Shown one piece after another: positions 36,273-47,280 of a stretch of DNA of 64,000 bases (positions are counted from its first letter, which is position 1; every line of letters begins with the position of its first letter). The position numbers were made by a program, and so were the translations under genes. The DNA lies in assembly GCA_032622095.1 (NCBI GenBank), contig CP136061.1:167963107-168027106 (forward strand). Reading direction: 5' to 3'. A model generated the notes under the pieces. It did no database searches. It was not told where the DNA came from and worked only from the letters and a program-made list of their open reading frames with translations. Origin of the DNA: Siphonodentalium dalli. Its lineage: Eukaryota > Mollusca > Scaphopoda > Gadilida > Siphonodentaliidae.

Positions 36273-37508
36273 TCACTCCATTTCAATGTTGTTAGGAGAG
36301 CAGCATGCATATACAGTCAGCTGTGAGTCGCTGGCTGCAGACCCTTCAAGATACACACATACTTGTTTTATTTCTCTAACGTCTATCATAGCCACCTTCT
36401 TAGAAGTGGAAGAATGCATTGGCCGGCAAAAAGCCAACATGTGTTTCATTTGAAAGTCTTGTGTGTTGTCATTAAATGGGAACAACTGTTCTGATCTTTC
36501 TTCCAACATTGAAACTACGGCCAGCACATTTCTCTCCGAGTGAACTTGGTCGTTATATAGGATGAATTGTTCGATTTGGCCAATGTTGTCATCAGAGAAT
36601 ATCACAGTAAAATTATTTCTGACACTGACGCGCGAATAGTCTCTGGAATGCACGATTTTTCCTTTCAGACACAACCGCTTGAACAGACCGATGCGGCCAA
36701 TGGGTACCGCATCAATGTAATCCGACAATGCATTGAATATGTCCGTCGATACACGATTGATGTCAAGTGTTACAATCAGTCCCAATGCACAACATCCGAC
36801 GAAAAGCTCTGTTTTATTTTTGGAATCATTGCTGTTGATGTTTCTGATAAATTCATTGAATTTTGTGTTGGAGTTAACATCAACAAATTCTTTCCTCAGT
36901 GCCGATAACCCGTGTATTATCGAAAACGAATCAATTATTTGAGAATAAACGCACTGGGAGCCCCTTATCAACTTTAGCAAAAAACCATTCGCATCTTCGA
37001 ATGGAAAACACGAATAAGACCACAGTGGGCCCAGTCGGCGGACATTGTCTGTTAGATGTAGCAAGAAATGAATATTTAATGTCTGAAAGCGTTCCTGGTA
37101 CAATTCGGAGAAAATTGCCACAAAATTTTCTAAAAGGTCCTCAGCATAATCTAATTCCAGAGGGCTAATTGACGTCTTCAGAATAATGTATATCGCTTCG
37201 CTCAACATCAAGAAGTGTTCATATCTCGGCTGGCTTATTATGCCCTTAAGTATGACTGGTCCATAATATAAGAGAAAAGATTTGTATTCCGACGCTTTCC
37301 AATATTTGATGTCTGACAGGCCACGTGGGGCTCGCTTAATAAATAATGGAGGCTTCATATGACGCATCAGAGAACTCACTTCTTCCGATTTTGTGTGCGA
37401 TGAGTACTGTTGTTTGGAAAATTCCTTTGAAAACCACAATGATATAAGTCTTTTGGTAATGCCCAAAAGAACGCAATGCATATAGTCAATGCAGTCCCCT
37501 ATGGAATA
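36273..37508 (-). CDS. DUF4218/Tnp2-like transposase, C-terminal part
   Basis: The ORF of 402 codons from ATG 37481 starts MHCVLLGITKRLISLWF; in frame upstream are SIGDCIDY, so the family motif DYMHCVLLG is complete and the coding sequence really extends to about 37508, where CTAACAG (a possible acceptor, or an in-frame TAA) ends it. It continues PRGLSDIKYWKASEY, SFLLYYGPVILKG, FQTLNIHFLLHLTDNVR and GPLWSYSCFPFEDANG, the hallmark blocks of the DUF4218-like C-terminal region of EnSpm/CACTA-type and related invertebrate transposases, then a C-terminal tail to codon 402. The N-terminal catalytic region is absent. The GC-rich repeat at 37530-37900 lies directly upstream, so truncation by insertion or a lost exon is likely. 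No internal stops, hence relatively young. Confidence 0.75.
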   Translation of the reverse strand, partial: YSIGDCIDYMHCVLLGITKRLISLWFSKEFSKQQYSSHTKSEEVSSLMRHMKPPLFIKRAPRGLSDIKYWKASEYKSFLLYYGPVILKGIISQPRYEHFLMLSEAIYIILKTSISPLELDYAEDLLENFVAIFSELYQERFQTLNIHFLLHLTDNVRRLGPLWSYSCFPFEDANGFLLKLIRGSQCVYSQIIDSFSIIHGLSALRKEFVDVNSNTKFNEFIRNINSNDSKNKTELFVGCCALGLIVTLDINRVSTDIFNALSDYIDAVPIGRIGLFKRLCLKGKIVHSRDYSRVSVRNNFTVIFSDDNIGQIEQFILYNDQVHSERNVLAVVSMLEERSEQLFPFNDNTQDFQMKHMLAFCRPMHSSTSKKVAMIDVREIKQVCVYLEGSAASDSQLTVYACCSPNNIEME

Positions 37509-37529
37509 CTGTTAGGGCCAACTCGCAAC

Positions 37530-37900
37530 GGGGCGGGGAATATGAAATCCGCCAGTCGCGGAAACCGCCGAAAGCGACAAAACATCTGGCTGCGCACACA
37601 GATCACCACGCGAGGGAACCGCGGGAACCGCCGAAAGCGACAAAACACCTGTTGCACACACATATCACCGCGCGAGGGAACCGCCGAAACCGCCGAAAGC
37701 GACAAAATCAAACGAAATCTCGTTTCATTATTTCGTTTTCGGCGGTTCTGTCTTTTGATTTTCTCGCCTCGATGAAAGCGCCGAAAGCGAAATAATCAAA
37801 CGAGATTTCGTGGCGAGAAAACCGCGGTGGCGAAATAATCAAACGAGATTTCGTTTCATTTTGGCGGTTTCGGCGGTTTCGTCGCGACACCCGGAACATG
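37530..37900. repeat. GC-rich CCGCCGAAA-type repeat block with inverted ends
   Basis: AACCGCCGAAAGCGACAAAA occurs three times near the left, in units of about 60-75 bp. ATCAAACGA(A/G)AT(C/T)TCGTTTCATT recurs to the right. GCGGTTTCGGCGGTTTCGTC near 37,865 is the inverse of ACCGCCGAAACCGCCGAAAG near 37,682. Strikingly GC- and CpG-rich against the background. ORFs across it are low-complexity. Confidence 0.7.
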
Positions 37901-38237
37901 CCGGTAAACCGACCAGTTTAGCGAATGAAGATGCAACGCAGTAGCACCTGAAAGAAAAACATAGCATATGAAATCATGGCTTATAAACGGTGTCTCGTAT
38001 TAAAACGAATGGGAATATCATACTAGTAAATAAATCAAATCGATATAAAACATGCAGTTTCTAGAAATATGCGTACGTCTACGAATAAGCTGGCACTTTC
38101 CCCTCAATGAGATAAGTAGACTTTAGTGTAATTTTAACTTTCTAAATACAGGAACCCCAAAGGGACGTATATAAAGTTACCCCTTGCGATAAGTGGGTAG
38201 ACTGTGTGTCTATAAACGGGGGGCGAGGGTGCTTGCC

Positions 38238-38594
38238 CATATGGGACGCCATCCCTGCAAATATTCGTTTTCGGAGATATCTCCTCGTAATTCGGAGATA
38301 TCTCCTCCTTTTCGTGGAGATATCACCTTGGAATTGCAATTCCTAGCAGATATCTGCTTGGACTATGGTCCATTATGGAGATATCTCCTTGGATCCAAGG
38401 AGATATCTGCTTGGATTATGGAGATATCTCCTTGGATCCAAGGAGATATCTCCTCGCAACTACGAGATCTCCATATTCCAAGCAGATATCTCCTTGAAAC
38501 CGAGGAGATATCTCCATATGTGCGAGCAGATATCTGCTTGGACCCAAGGAGATATCTCCGAAAACGAATATTTGCAGGGATGGCGCCCCATATG
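38238..38594. mobile_element. Palindrome-array element: GGAGATATCTCC units inside 47-bp inverted repeats
   Basis: Outer arms CATATGGGACGCCATCCCTG.. and the mirrored end differ at one of 47 positions. Between them are about 13 copies of a 12-bp palindrome: GGAGATATCTCC, variants GCAGATATCTGC and mixed forms, separated by 8-25 bp. Some pair into larger palindromes, such as two units around TTGGATCCAA (34 bp, perfect). ORFs on both strands are by-products of the symmetry. No known superfamily recognised. Confidence 0.85.
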
Positions 38595-38599
38595 CCCAT

Positions 38600-39794
38600 G
38601 TATGAATTCAAGGGCCCGCTATTCAATTTTGGCAACGATGTTCAGGAAGGGTGAGAAAATATGGTCGAATACGCTGATGATCATTCACATGAATCAGTAA
38701 TAATTAATGAGTGGGTGTCATCCCTTAATTACCCCTGGATCTTGAATACAAGATAGAATAGAACTGCGAATACTATACGTACCATGCAGTTAAGAAACTA
38801 TATACATGTAGTATAGAATACTATTCGATAGTTATCTCATACTAATATCACAATTTTCACAAGTACCACTTAACAGAGGGGTATTACTATACCGGTATAT
38901 GAATTCCGCGTACATCTTGAAATTGGCCTGAAAATAGGGGAGTGATTCCCTCATTAACGGTCGTTGCAAATTATTGGGGACATACGTTAATTGCGATACC
39001 TGTAAATAACGATTTCGTGGTTTCCATTATTTGGTATTGGAAACCGAAATATTTGTTAGCAGGCCTTTCGATCCTCATAATCTCATTGTTTTATTTCATA
39101 TATAATGGGCTTATATTTGTGAGTATATATTGACTGGAATTTTGCATTACTTGTGCTTTTACTTGCGTTTCGAACGTTGGTTACAATATATCGCAATTTC
39201 AATATCGTATATACTGAACACGAGCTCTTTGTTGTTGCCGCACAGGGTGTGTGCGTGGAAATCTGAGCGACAGCATCATCTACCACAATCGAATCAAGCA
39301 ATAATAAATAATTATGGTTGAGTTTATATATATTCTTGGAGCCTCTCAGGTTTCCTTATTCATATACAGGGCCCATATTTAGAGGACACTATATTAGAGT
39401 TCCTTGTTGAATATTAAAGCATATAGTTTCTCATCTCTAAAATACTTGTGAATGAATATACCACATATGTGGCGTGATCATAATTGACGAATAATCTATT
39501 ATAGGATCTGAAATCCAAATATCAGTGAATAGTATATAGACCCAGGGGCAATATACATAAGCTTCTGATCGACACAAAAGCACACCAAGATGGCCATCTC
39601 AATACCTAAAGTACTATACGTCAGGAGAGTACGTCTTATATTGATAGTACTTAATAGGGGACCTGTGGTTCAATCTACTTCGACAGAATAGGTTATATAT
39701 TTACTATTCCATGGAAATGGAATGTAAATCATTTGTGTAGCCGACACATAATGTAAGATTATTGCCAGTAATCATGAAAATCTGAGAATTCGGT
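38600..39794. other. Intergenic, no gene seen
   Basis: AT-rich sequence. Small ORFs at 38942-39133 and 39083-39321 overlap on opposite strands and carry no domain. Confidence 0.4.
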
Positions 39795-40316
39795 AGATCA
39801 TGCCATGAATCTCTACTTTAGCTACGCCCATATAGAGATCATACTCCACTAGTACATAACCTGGGAACGTTTTGATGTTGTGACAGGGAAGTTTATAACA
39901 TTGCAAAGGCAGTGCAGGTAATATATTTCTTAGTTATTACCTGTTCCTTAATAATGTAATTCGAAATTGCATGATTTAAGTATCTTAATTATTTGTGAGC
40001 GATTTGGTTTTGCTTTGCTTACAATTTTGGGAATTTATCCCAGGTAATTAATTCACTTGTTTATAAAGTTTATTGCGATATCGGCTCACAAAAAAAGCAT
40101 GTAATCTTGAGCTGGGACCACCCCCTAATTTGAAGTAGATTAAGGAACAAGTATTAACAAAGACATATATTCTATACCTTGTTTGTTCAATGTTATATTA
40201 TAAAGTTCCCTGTCAGAACATCAAAAGGTTCACAAGTTTTTTGTGAACCTTTTGATGTCTGACAGGGAACTGGTGTAATATGTAGTTGGAGTAGAGATTC
40301 ATGGCATGAATGATCT
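39795..40316. mobile_element. MITE copy 2, with an extra nested hairpin
   Basis: AGATCATGCCATGAATCTCT opens and AGAGATTCATGGCATGAATG closes the element. It shares the internal blocks of 5109-5519 in opposite orientation. The left half carries GAACGTTTTGATGTTGTGAC, and the right half carries its inverse. At 40204-40271 a 31-bp stem (AGTTCCCTGTCAGA..CATCAAAAGGTTCACAA) folds back on itself with a loop of about five bases and one bulged A, an added local inversion not present in copy 1. Confidence 0.8.
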
Positions 40317-42796
40317 AAGAGTTTGGATACTTTTTATATAACATTACTGTAAATTACTTCCGTTACCCAAAATGGATTTGGCTGTAGGGTCACTAGGGTG
40401 CATGTACATGTGTCATGTATTTAACTGGATGATTAATCCCATGTATTAGTTTAAGCCTACCCATTCATCTGAACGAATGTTCAGCTAATAAGTCCTACTC
40501 ATTCTGACTTCTTGTCGAATTTCCCTATATGAATGAATGGGATTCCATAGCATTTCTCTGCTCGCCATCTGCGTATTGGATATACAGTGCTTAACCAGGT
40601 CTAGGTGAAGACCAGTCAAGAACCAAAAACTTTATAGGGTCGACACCTACTCAGATAAATTCAATACAACATCAATGGCCAACCTCTGTTAAACTTAACC
40701 CGTTGTCTTTGACCAGTAGTTCCCTTATGATATACATTATGTTCAAATGTTACCAAGTGATTACTGTGAACAAAAGAATATGAATCATCCTGCACTTTTA
40801 TTATCTGTTTGTTTCTGTCATCTGCTTACTTATTTCTTCAACATCCCTCCGGATGACGCCCTCCAATAGACCATTCCAATCTACATTGTAGTACTGAGCA
40901 GGATACTTCATTCAGTAAAGAAAGAGTAATTTAAACAGACATGGCTCATTCAGATTTGGAGGGAATGAAAACAAAATATTGACATATAGGCTTCATATTA
41001 TGGTCTGAATGGCACTTGCCATAGTCACAGCCATTTTCAAATTTTCTCCAAAAGTCAGACATACGTTCTTTATTTCTACCATATCAGGAATAGATTAACA
41101 CCGAATGCACTTTTCTGTTCCATGTTGTGCAAATGGCTTCTTTTTTTTTGGGTTCCAAACACCGTGTTCACAATTGCATTGTTCATCAGTTCAATGCGTC
41201 TCTTAGGGTTACAGCATGCTCATAGAAAGGTGGTTCAGATATTTATCAACCTGTTTCAATACCAAGAAAAAGTCAAAACCAAATAATATTATCTGTATTT
41301 TGGAGCGCAAAACGCCATGTGGCTTTGAGAATATGGAGAGAAAAAATTGGTCAATTACAGACATCTCCTTATTATTTAAATTTTATTTGTTTTCATGCCG
41401 ATAAAGTTTTAATTTTTGGGAAAACAGATTCATACAAGTACAAATGAGCAAAAAATAAACAATTAACACTTTGTTCAACTAATTCCATTCACTGGAAGGG
41501 GTGGGGTCTAACGACATGCTCCTATATTTGAGCTGCTATACATAATGGTAGTATACAAGAGACTCTTGTAAGCTATCATCACTTATAGCCGATATATATA
41601 CATGTAAGAACAGTGCTTAAAGGCTGTGTGGAGTGGGGTGGGTTTAGCAAGTCCCTGCGCCCCAAGTAATAATATCATAGTTCCAGTCATACAAATTTGA
41701 ATTTTATATTATTGAATCAATCTCAACTACTTGAATTTAAATTTTAGTGTGTGTGCTCAGAGCCTTTGCATATATTACATTAATGGAACTTCAATACTAT
41801 ATGTTGGAAAATGTGTAACTGAAATGAAGGTGAATAAATGATATCTGAATACACCCATATTCACCAGTATAATAACAGACTCAGTAAGAAAAACGTCTGC
41901 CATTTACAAAGTTAAATTTTAGCTGCTATATTTTATAATATTATTTGTATTTTGCTTTCATCCTCAAATTCTTTCATTTGTTGCAGTGTTCCTGCTGAAC
42001 ACCTGGCTAATGACATTTTAAACTGGTGACATTAAATAAGACATCTATTAACACAGCCTCTAATAAATAGGAACTTGTGGCAAAAGTAAATAATTTTTTC
42101 CCTAACATTTTCAAGAAACTGGGACAGAAATGTTAATATTTTTAGAGAAATATTTATTGAAAATCTATTTTAACAAGACAGTCAATGACTGTGGGGTCGC
42201 CCACCAGACTGCAAAGACTGATAAGACTGGGACTCTGGAGACCAAAACAGTCAGCACTTTTCATAATCACTTTAAAAGAAGTAGATTTAAACAGGATATG
42301 TGGCTAGAGAGACTTCAAGTATGTAGCTTGGTGAAAATCCACCTTGAAATTGCCAACTGTACACTACTGATCACCCCCCTCCTCCAGCTCAACAAGTCCC
42401 CTCCCGACCGGGCTCCAGACTCCCAAGTCTTAGGTTGGAATTTCACAACCGACACCTCAAACTTTCTCAATTGTTGGAAATTTCCAATCTCACAAGCGCC
42501 TTTTTCTAAAACCATTTAAACATGTTTGAAGCCCAATTATCCATGGACCCAAAACACAATACATGTATGTCAGACCAATCAGTCAGGTGGTTCCAAGGTA
42601 GATGTTTTAATGAATTTGGTATTTCGATGATTTTATTGGACACAAAAGTGTTAACTCCCCATAGCCTGCCATTTCTTGACAGGTTGACCTCATTTTAACA
42701 AATCTGAATCTCAGTCACTAAAGGATCCTCCTGATTCCTCCATACTATATGTATTAAAGCTAAATAGTCCAACCTCTCTTGAGAAGACATTTTAAG
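40317..42796. other. Intergenic, mostly unrecognised
   Basis: Apart from the coding-like fragment at 40985-41180, no gene is supported. The 129-codon ORF at 42130-42519 reads MLIFLEKYLLKIYFNK, later LERLQVCSLVKIHLE, with no domain or splice context; I consider it chance. From about 42,640 the dispersed repeat also seen at 27080 and 44700 begins. Confidence 0.4.
40985..41180 (-). pseudogene. Coding-like repeat fragment, copy 2
   Basis: Diverged relative of 15783-16015. The minus strand gives EQCNCEHGVWNPK, then ICTTWNRKVHSVLIYS, a stop, YGRNKERMSDFWRKFEN and YGKCHSDHNMKPICQ. DNA flanking it (to about 41,330; GTATTTTGGAGCGC) is also shared with 16,140, so the repeat unit is about 390 bp. Confidence 0.4.
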
Positions 42797-42875
42797 AATT
42801 ACTATAGAGACATATAGTTATGTCCCTGGTCCCACAGTGGGACCAGGGACATAACTATATGTCTCTATAGTAATT
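42797..42875. repeat. Perfect 79-nt palindrome (39-bp arms, 1-nt spacer)
   Basis: AATTACTATAGAGACATATA... at 42797-42835 is followed by a single A and then its exact reverse complement to 42875. There is not one mismatch. The arm sequence belongs to the dispersed repeat (TAGTTATGTCCCTGG...) also seen at 27,150 and 44,870 in single orientation. Confidence 0.95.
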
Positions 42876-43214
42876 CTCCCACCCTATTTAACCTGGTGAC
42901 ACCATCTGAATAAATTTGAATCCCAGACACCAAAGAACCCTTCATACATATCATAAATATCAGTAAAATAGACCTGATGGTCCTTGTGAAGGAAGCATAT
43001 TAAGAGGGAAACCGTCCCTCGCTTGGCCCCTATTTGACCAGGTGACCCCATTAAAAAAAATCTGCATTGCAGTCAAGGAAGAACATTCCATTCTATATAA
43101 GCCAACTAGTTCTTGCAAACATATTTTAAGAATTACTATGTAGTGAAATAGTTAAGTCTCTTGCTCTGGCCTTATTTGACTTTGTGATCCCATTTTCACA
43201 AAGGATAAGAATTA

Positions 43215-43990
43215 ACTTCCCCAGTTGAAGTTGGTGATATTCACCCATTGGGCACCTCATTTATGAATTTTATCTTCTGCAAATTAGGGGATATAGAAAC
43301 TTCCTAGAAGGGAAATTTAACTAACAACAATGTAAATTTGATACTATAGATACTTCCCAGAAGATGAGGCCTAAGCAGAATGTCTCCAGAGGGTGAATTT
43401 GGTGATGCTAGCCTGCTGTGCGGGATAGCATCACAAAAAGCGTGTCTGTTTCTACATTGTGCATGCCTGGCCTCAAGCAACACAATGTATTATACAATCA
43501 AGCCTTGAAATAGTGTGATAGTGTGTCTGTCATTTGCAGAATGAGGTCCCCAGAGAGTGAATTTAGTGACGCTAAATTCACCCTCTGGGGACCTCATTCT
43601 GATAAGGCCCTCAACTGCTATGGAAGATCTAGAATAAAATTGAATTTCCCCAGTTGAAGTTGGTGATGTTCACCCATTGGGCCCCTCAATTATGAATTTT
43701 ATCTTCTGCAAATTAGGGGATATAGAAACTTCCTAGAAGGGAAATTTAACTAACAATGTAAATTTGATACTATAGATACTTCCCAGAAGATGAGGCCTAA
43801 TCAGAATGAGGTCTCCAGATGGTGAATTTGGTGATGCTAGCCCGCTGTGTGGGATAGCATCACTAAAAGCATGTCTGTTCCTACATTGTGCATGTCTGGC
43901 CTCAAGCAACACAATGTATTATACAATCAAGCCTTGAAATAGTATGTCTGTTATTTGCAGAATGAGGTCCCCAGAGGGTGAATTTAGTGA
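43215..43990. repeat. Tandem duplication with a 432-bp period
   Basis: CCCCAGTTGAAGTTGGTGAT starts near 43,216 and again near 43,648. The copies share the block from TATGAATTTTATCTTCTGCA through TCAAGCCTTGAAATAGT. Fragments of the same family continue to 44,200 and occur at 28,245-28,350. Confidence 0.8.
43537..43601. repeat. Near-perfect 30-bp inverted repeat
   Basis: CAGAATGAGGTCCCCAGAGA.. (43537-43566) and its reverse complement (43572-43601) match at 29 of 30 positions with a 5-bp spacer TGACG. Confidence 0.9.
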
Positions 43991-44559
43991 CGCTATCCTG
44001 CACAGCTTCACAGAAGATGAGGCCTAAGCAGAATGAGATCTTGAGACTCTAGATACTTCCCAGAAGATGAGGCCTAAGCAGAATAAGGTTCTCAGAGGGT
44101 GTATTTGGTTATGCTAGCCTGCTGTGTGGAGCAACCCCCTGAATTCACCCTCTGGGAACCTCATTCTACAAATGCCAGACACTCTTAATTCAAACTTGGA
44201 GAAAATGAAATTAATCTGATTTTAATGACCACTGAGTGATAATGTAAACAACAAGGGTGCTTCATTGATAACACCATTAATCTCAGTTAAATTACAAATG
44301 ACATGAATTACACTCTCTGGGGATGGAAAGCACTATGGCACAGCAGATGTTATCTACCCATCTGCCAGTTGTATAAATATGTGTCCATCAGAGCACATGG
44401 GTGGCTTGCTGTAGTAGAGAATACAAGGATTTAAAGTCATTTACTGAACATTTCTGTACATCTGTCTGTTCCTGATTTCTCCCAAACCCCTGATTTCAAC
44501 CAAATATAGTGGAGTGACTAGAGGTACCTCCCCTCCCCTCCCAAAGATGTAATGTCATA

Positions 44560-44700
44560 GGTTCTTCAAAATTTTAATGAGTTTTTTTTTTAAAATAAAA
44601 TATTTTATTTAATAAAAACAAAATTATTTATTAAAAATAAAATATATATATATATATTTTATTTTTTTTGGTTAAATTGAGCAATAAGTTAAATTGAAAA
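44560..44700. repeat. AT-rich low-complexity tract
   Basis: T-runs, AAATAAAATATTTTATTT-type symmetrical stretches and an (AT)n core around 44,643-44,656. Confidence 0.7.
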
Positions 44701-45077
44701 AAAAATTCAAAAATTCAGATTTATGTCCATAGCCCCACCCACATTTGACCCAGTGACCTCATTGAACAAATCTGAACCAGTCACCCAAGGTACCCTCATA
44801 CCAAATATGAACCCATTCGGCCCGACAACTTCAGAAAAGAAGTCGTTTTAAGAATTACTATGTGGAAAAATAGTTATGGTCCTGACATCAAAACTATTTG
44901 ACTTGGTGACCTCATTTGAACAAATCTGAATGAGAGTCACCTAGGGAACATCCACACCAAATATGAACCAATTCGGTATGATAGTTTCAGAGGAGAAGAT
45001 GTTTTTAAAAAAGTTGACAGACAGACGGACAGACGTAATGACTATAGCTCCACCGGAGACTTTGTCTCAGGTGAGCT
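44700..45077 (+). repeat. Tandem-repeat cassette, two units, ACAG/GGAC microsatellite, hairpin cap
   Basis: Two core units of about 145-150 bp (GTGACCTCATT(T)GAACAAATCTGAA near 44,751 and 44,908) precede GACAGACAGACGGACAGACG (45016-45035). The cap is AGCTC-CACCGGAGAC (45046) pairing with GTCTCAGGTGAGCT (ending 45077), followed by AAAA. Confidence 0.7.
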
Positions 45078-45976
45078 AAAAACTCCATGTTTCTCCTGTG
45101 CTTTTGGCAATAATAATGCAAACTTGACTTCAAAACTATTTTCAAGCCATATGTTTTGTTGTTGCTATTGTTGGGAATAGAGCATCTTTAGTGTTGAGAA
45201 TTATGTAAATCCCATTCTTGTAATTAGATCCTATGAGAATTCATTCAAAATAATATGTGCAACAAAATAGACCTGTCTTCAATATAAAATTTTGTGGAAC
45301 ATAAATTTAAAACATAAAGGTGGTTCCAATTCTTTGTTCTACAATTTCCTAGGGGTATCTAATTTTTAACTATTTAATTATGTTCATGAAGTATCAATCT
45401 TATTCTTCCTGTAGACCACCAAATTGCAATATGAAAAAAAGTCAAAAAATTAAGATGAATTGAAATTATTTTATTTTTCAACAAAACATTTATCAATACA
45501 AAACTCTACATATGTATATTAAACATTAGACTACAAACATAAGAATATATAGAAATTATCTGTAGAATATATATAAATAGATATAAAATATTAATTATTG
45601 AACTAGACTCTAGTCCTATTTCTACAATAAATATATAATCAAAATTTCAAATCATTTGAAATGTTAAACTTCCAGACTATCAGAGAACATTTGAAATATA
45701 CAGGCCACTTTAATATGAGGTAAGCTAACTCATTAATCTAGGCGATGAATGTAATAATAATGGCTTTAATAACTATTGAATTGTGTTGTTTTTGTCACAA
45801 TTCGGAAAACAGGAAAAACAAGTGCAGTGCCAAGCATGGAATATGCTCAGTTTAGAATGTGGGTATAGCTAAGCTATAATACTCCAGGCACATCAGACAT
45901 GAAAGTGGAAAAGTAAGGAAATAAATCGGGGAAAGCTGATTTTAAAAATATTATTTAGACCATAACATCGCGGACG
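45078..45976. other. Intergenic AT-rich DNA, no gene seen
   Basis: Very AT-rich around 45,440-45,620. No ORF above 60 codons and no strong repeat. Confidence 0.45.
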
Positions 45977-47063
45977 AGTCACGAAAAGTCCCCTAAAATC
46001 CAAGTTGAGCTTTTTGAGTTACATTATTTTTTCCATATAATAAAAAAAAAAATTATTTTTCACAATCATGAAACATAATTATACAAAAGGCACTCAATAT
46101 TGTTCGATACACAGTTCTTGAACAAAAGACACCCATTCAAAGGGAAACTTCAAATAAATTTTGCAGATATGGATATGAAATAAAACACGGAGCCAAAACA
46201 ATGACGATTTTGAGGGCATACTGTTGTATTCGATGTCAGATTTTGAGGGCTTCTCAAAACATAGACGCGAGCTATCTATTTTAAAAACTGCACAGACACC
46301 ACTCCATCGCTATAATAGGAATTAGCAAGTATGCGTATCATAAGTGGTCAAAACTTCTAAAAACATAACTCTACCCCCCAAAACTGGTTATCAATGATCT
46401 GGTCGTATTTTGCTGTTCTATTTTGTCTAATCTAGTCATATGAATTACGCAGTTATTCCAGTTTATGTGAAATGTGAGTACGAGAACGAATATAGTGACA
46501 CGATCAGAATAATACAATCGCGGTCATAAATGGCCACAAACAACAAGCCAAGCCAAGATGAAAGCAACATACTGGATAACTACCTAGTAGGTAAAATACG
46601 TATGAGTAATATACAAGTAATATACGTTCAGGTTCTGTTTAGTCGGGTCAAGTTAAATAATTCAGAAAAAATTGCCTTATTCTTCAGTTTCTAACCATTG
46701 TATGAGACCTTGCTTTTCGCTGTATATCTCGCAAGATATTTTAGAGAGAATTCGTACATCCCCGATTAAATGTTTCTCTTATACTCTGAAATAATTCTCC
46801 CTCACATATTTCGAGCTGTTGTCACTCTTATGCGATTAGCTATTAAATTTTGGTGGCCATTTTGAGACGTACATTCTACTTATATGGTTCACGACTAAGC
46901 ATTGTTTGTATATACCTCAATGTATTATGAATTTGGAATTAATTGATCTACACATGACTGCATTCGCATATGGCCTGATGGAAATGCTTCAGAATTTGAA
47001 CCACTCCGAAAAATCAAGATATCTCAGAAAGCTCAACTCTGATTTTAGGGGACTTTTGTGACG
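45977..47063. mobile_element. Inverted-repeat element of about 1.1 kb
   Basis: AGTCACGAAAAGTCCCCTAA through AGTTGAGCTTTTTGAG on the left is mirrored at the right, where the reverse complement reads CGTCACAAAAGTCCCCTAAA and GAGTTGAGCTTTCTGAG. The arms are about 45 bp. The interior has no ORF above 60 codons, so it is non-autonomous if mobile. Confidence 0.6.
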
Positions 47064-47280
47064 TTCATAAACATGAAACCCATTGCAAAGGGATTGACTA
47101 TTTCCTTCATATTGGTCTATCACTATATACGAGTGGCCGATCACGATCGGCAGATGTTTAACCCATTTCTTGTCGGTAGTATTTTATTGCCATGATGGGA
47201 ATCATAATCAAGAGTTTTGATGTTAAATTATATGTTATGATCTAAATTAGTATAGACAAATGTGCATAATAATCCAAACT

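Noticed and set aside
38193-38700. ORFs of 90-153 codons across the GGAGATATCTCC array
   Set aside because: Repetitive RRYL/GDIS-type text on both strands results from the palindromes; no start context or domain.
42130-42519. 129-codon ORF as a gene
   Set aside because: No domain, low-complexity stretches, no splice or poly(A) context; an opposite-strand ORF overlaps it.
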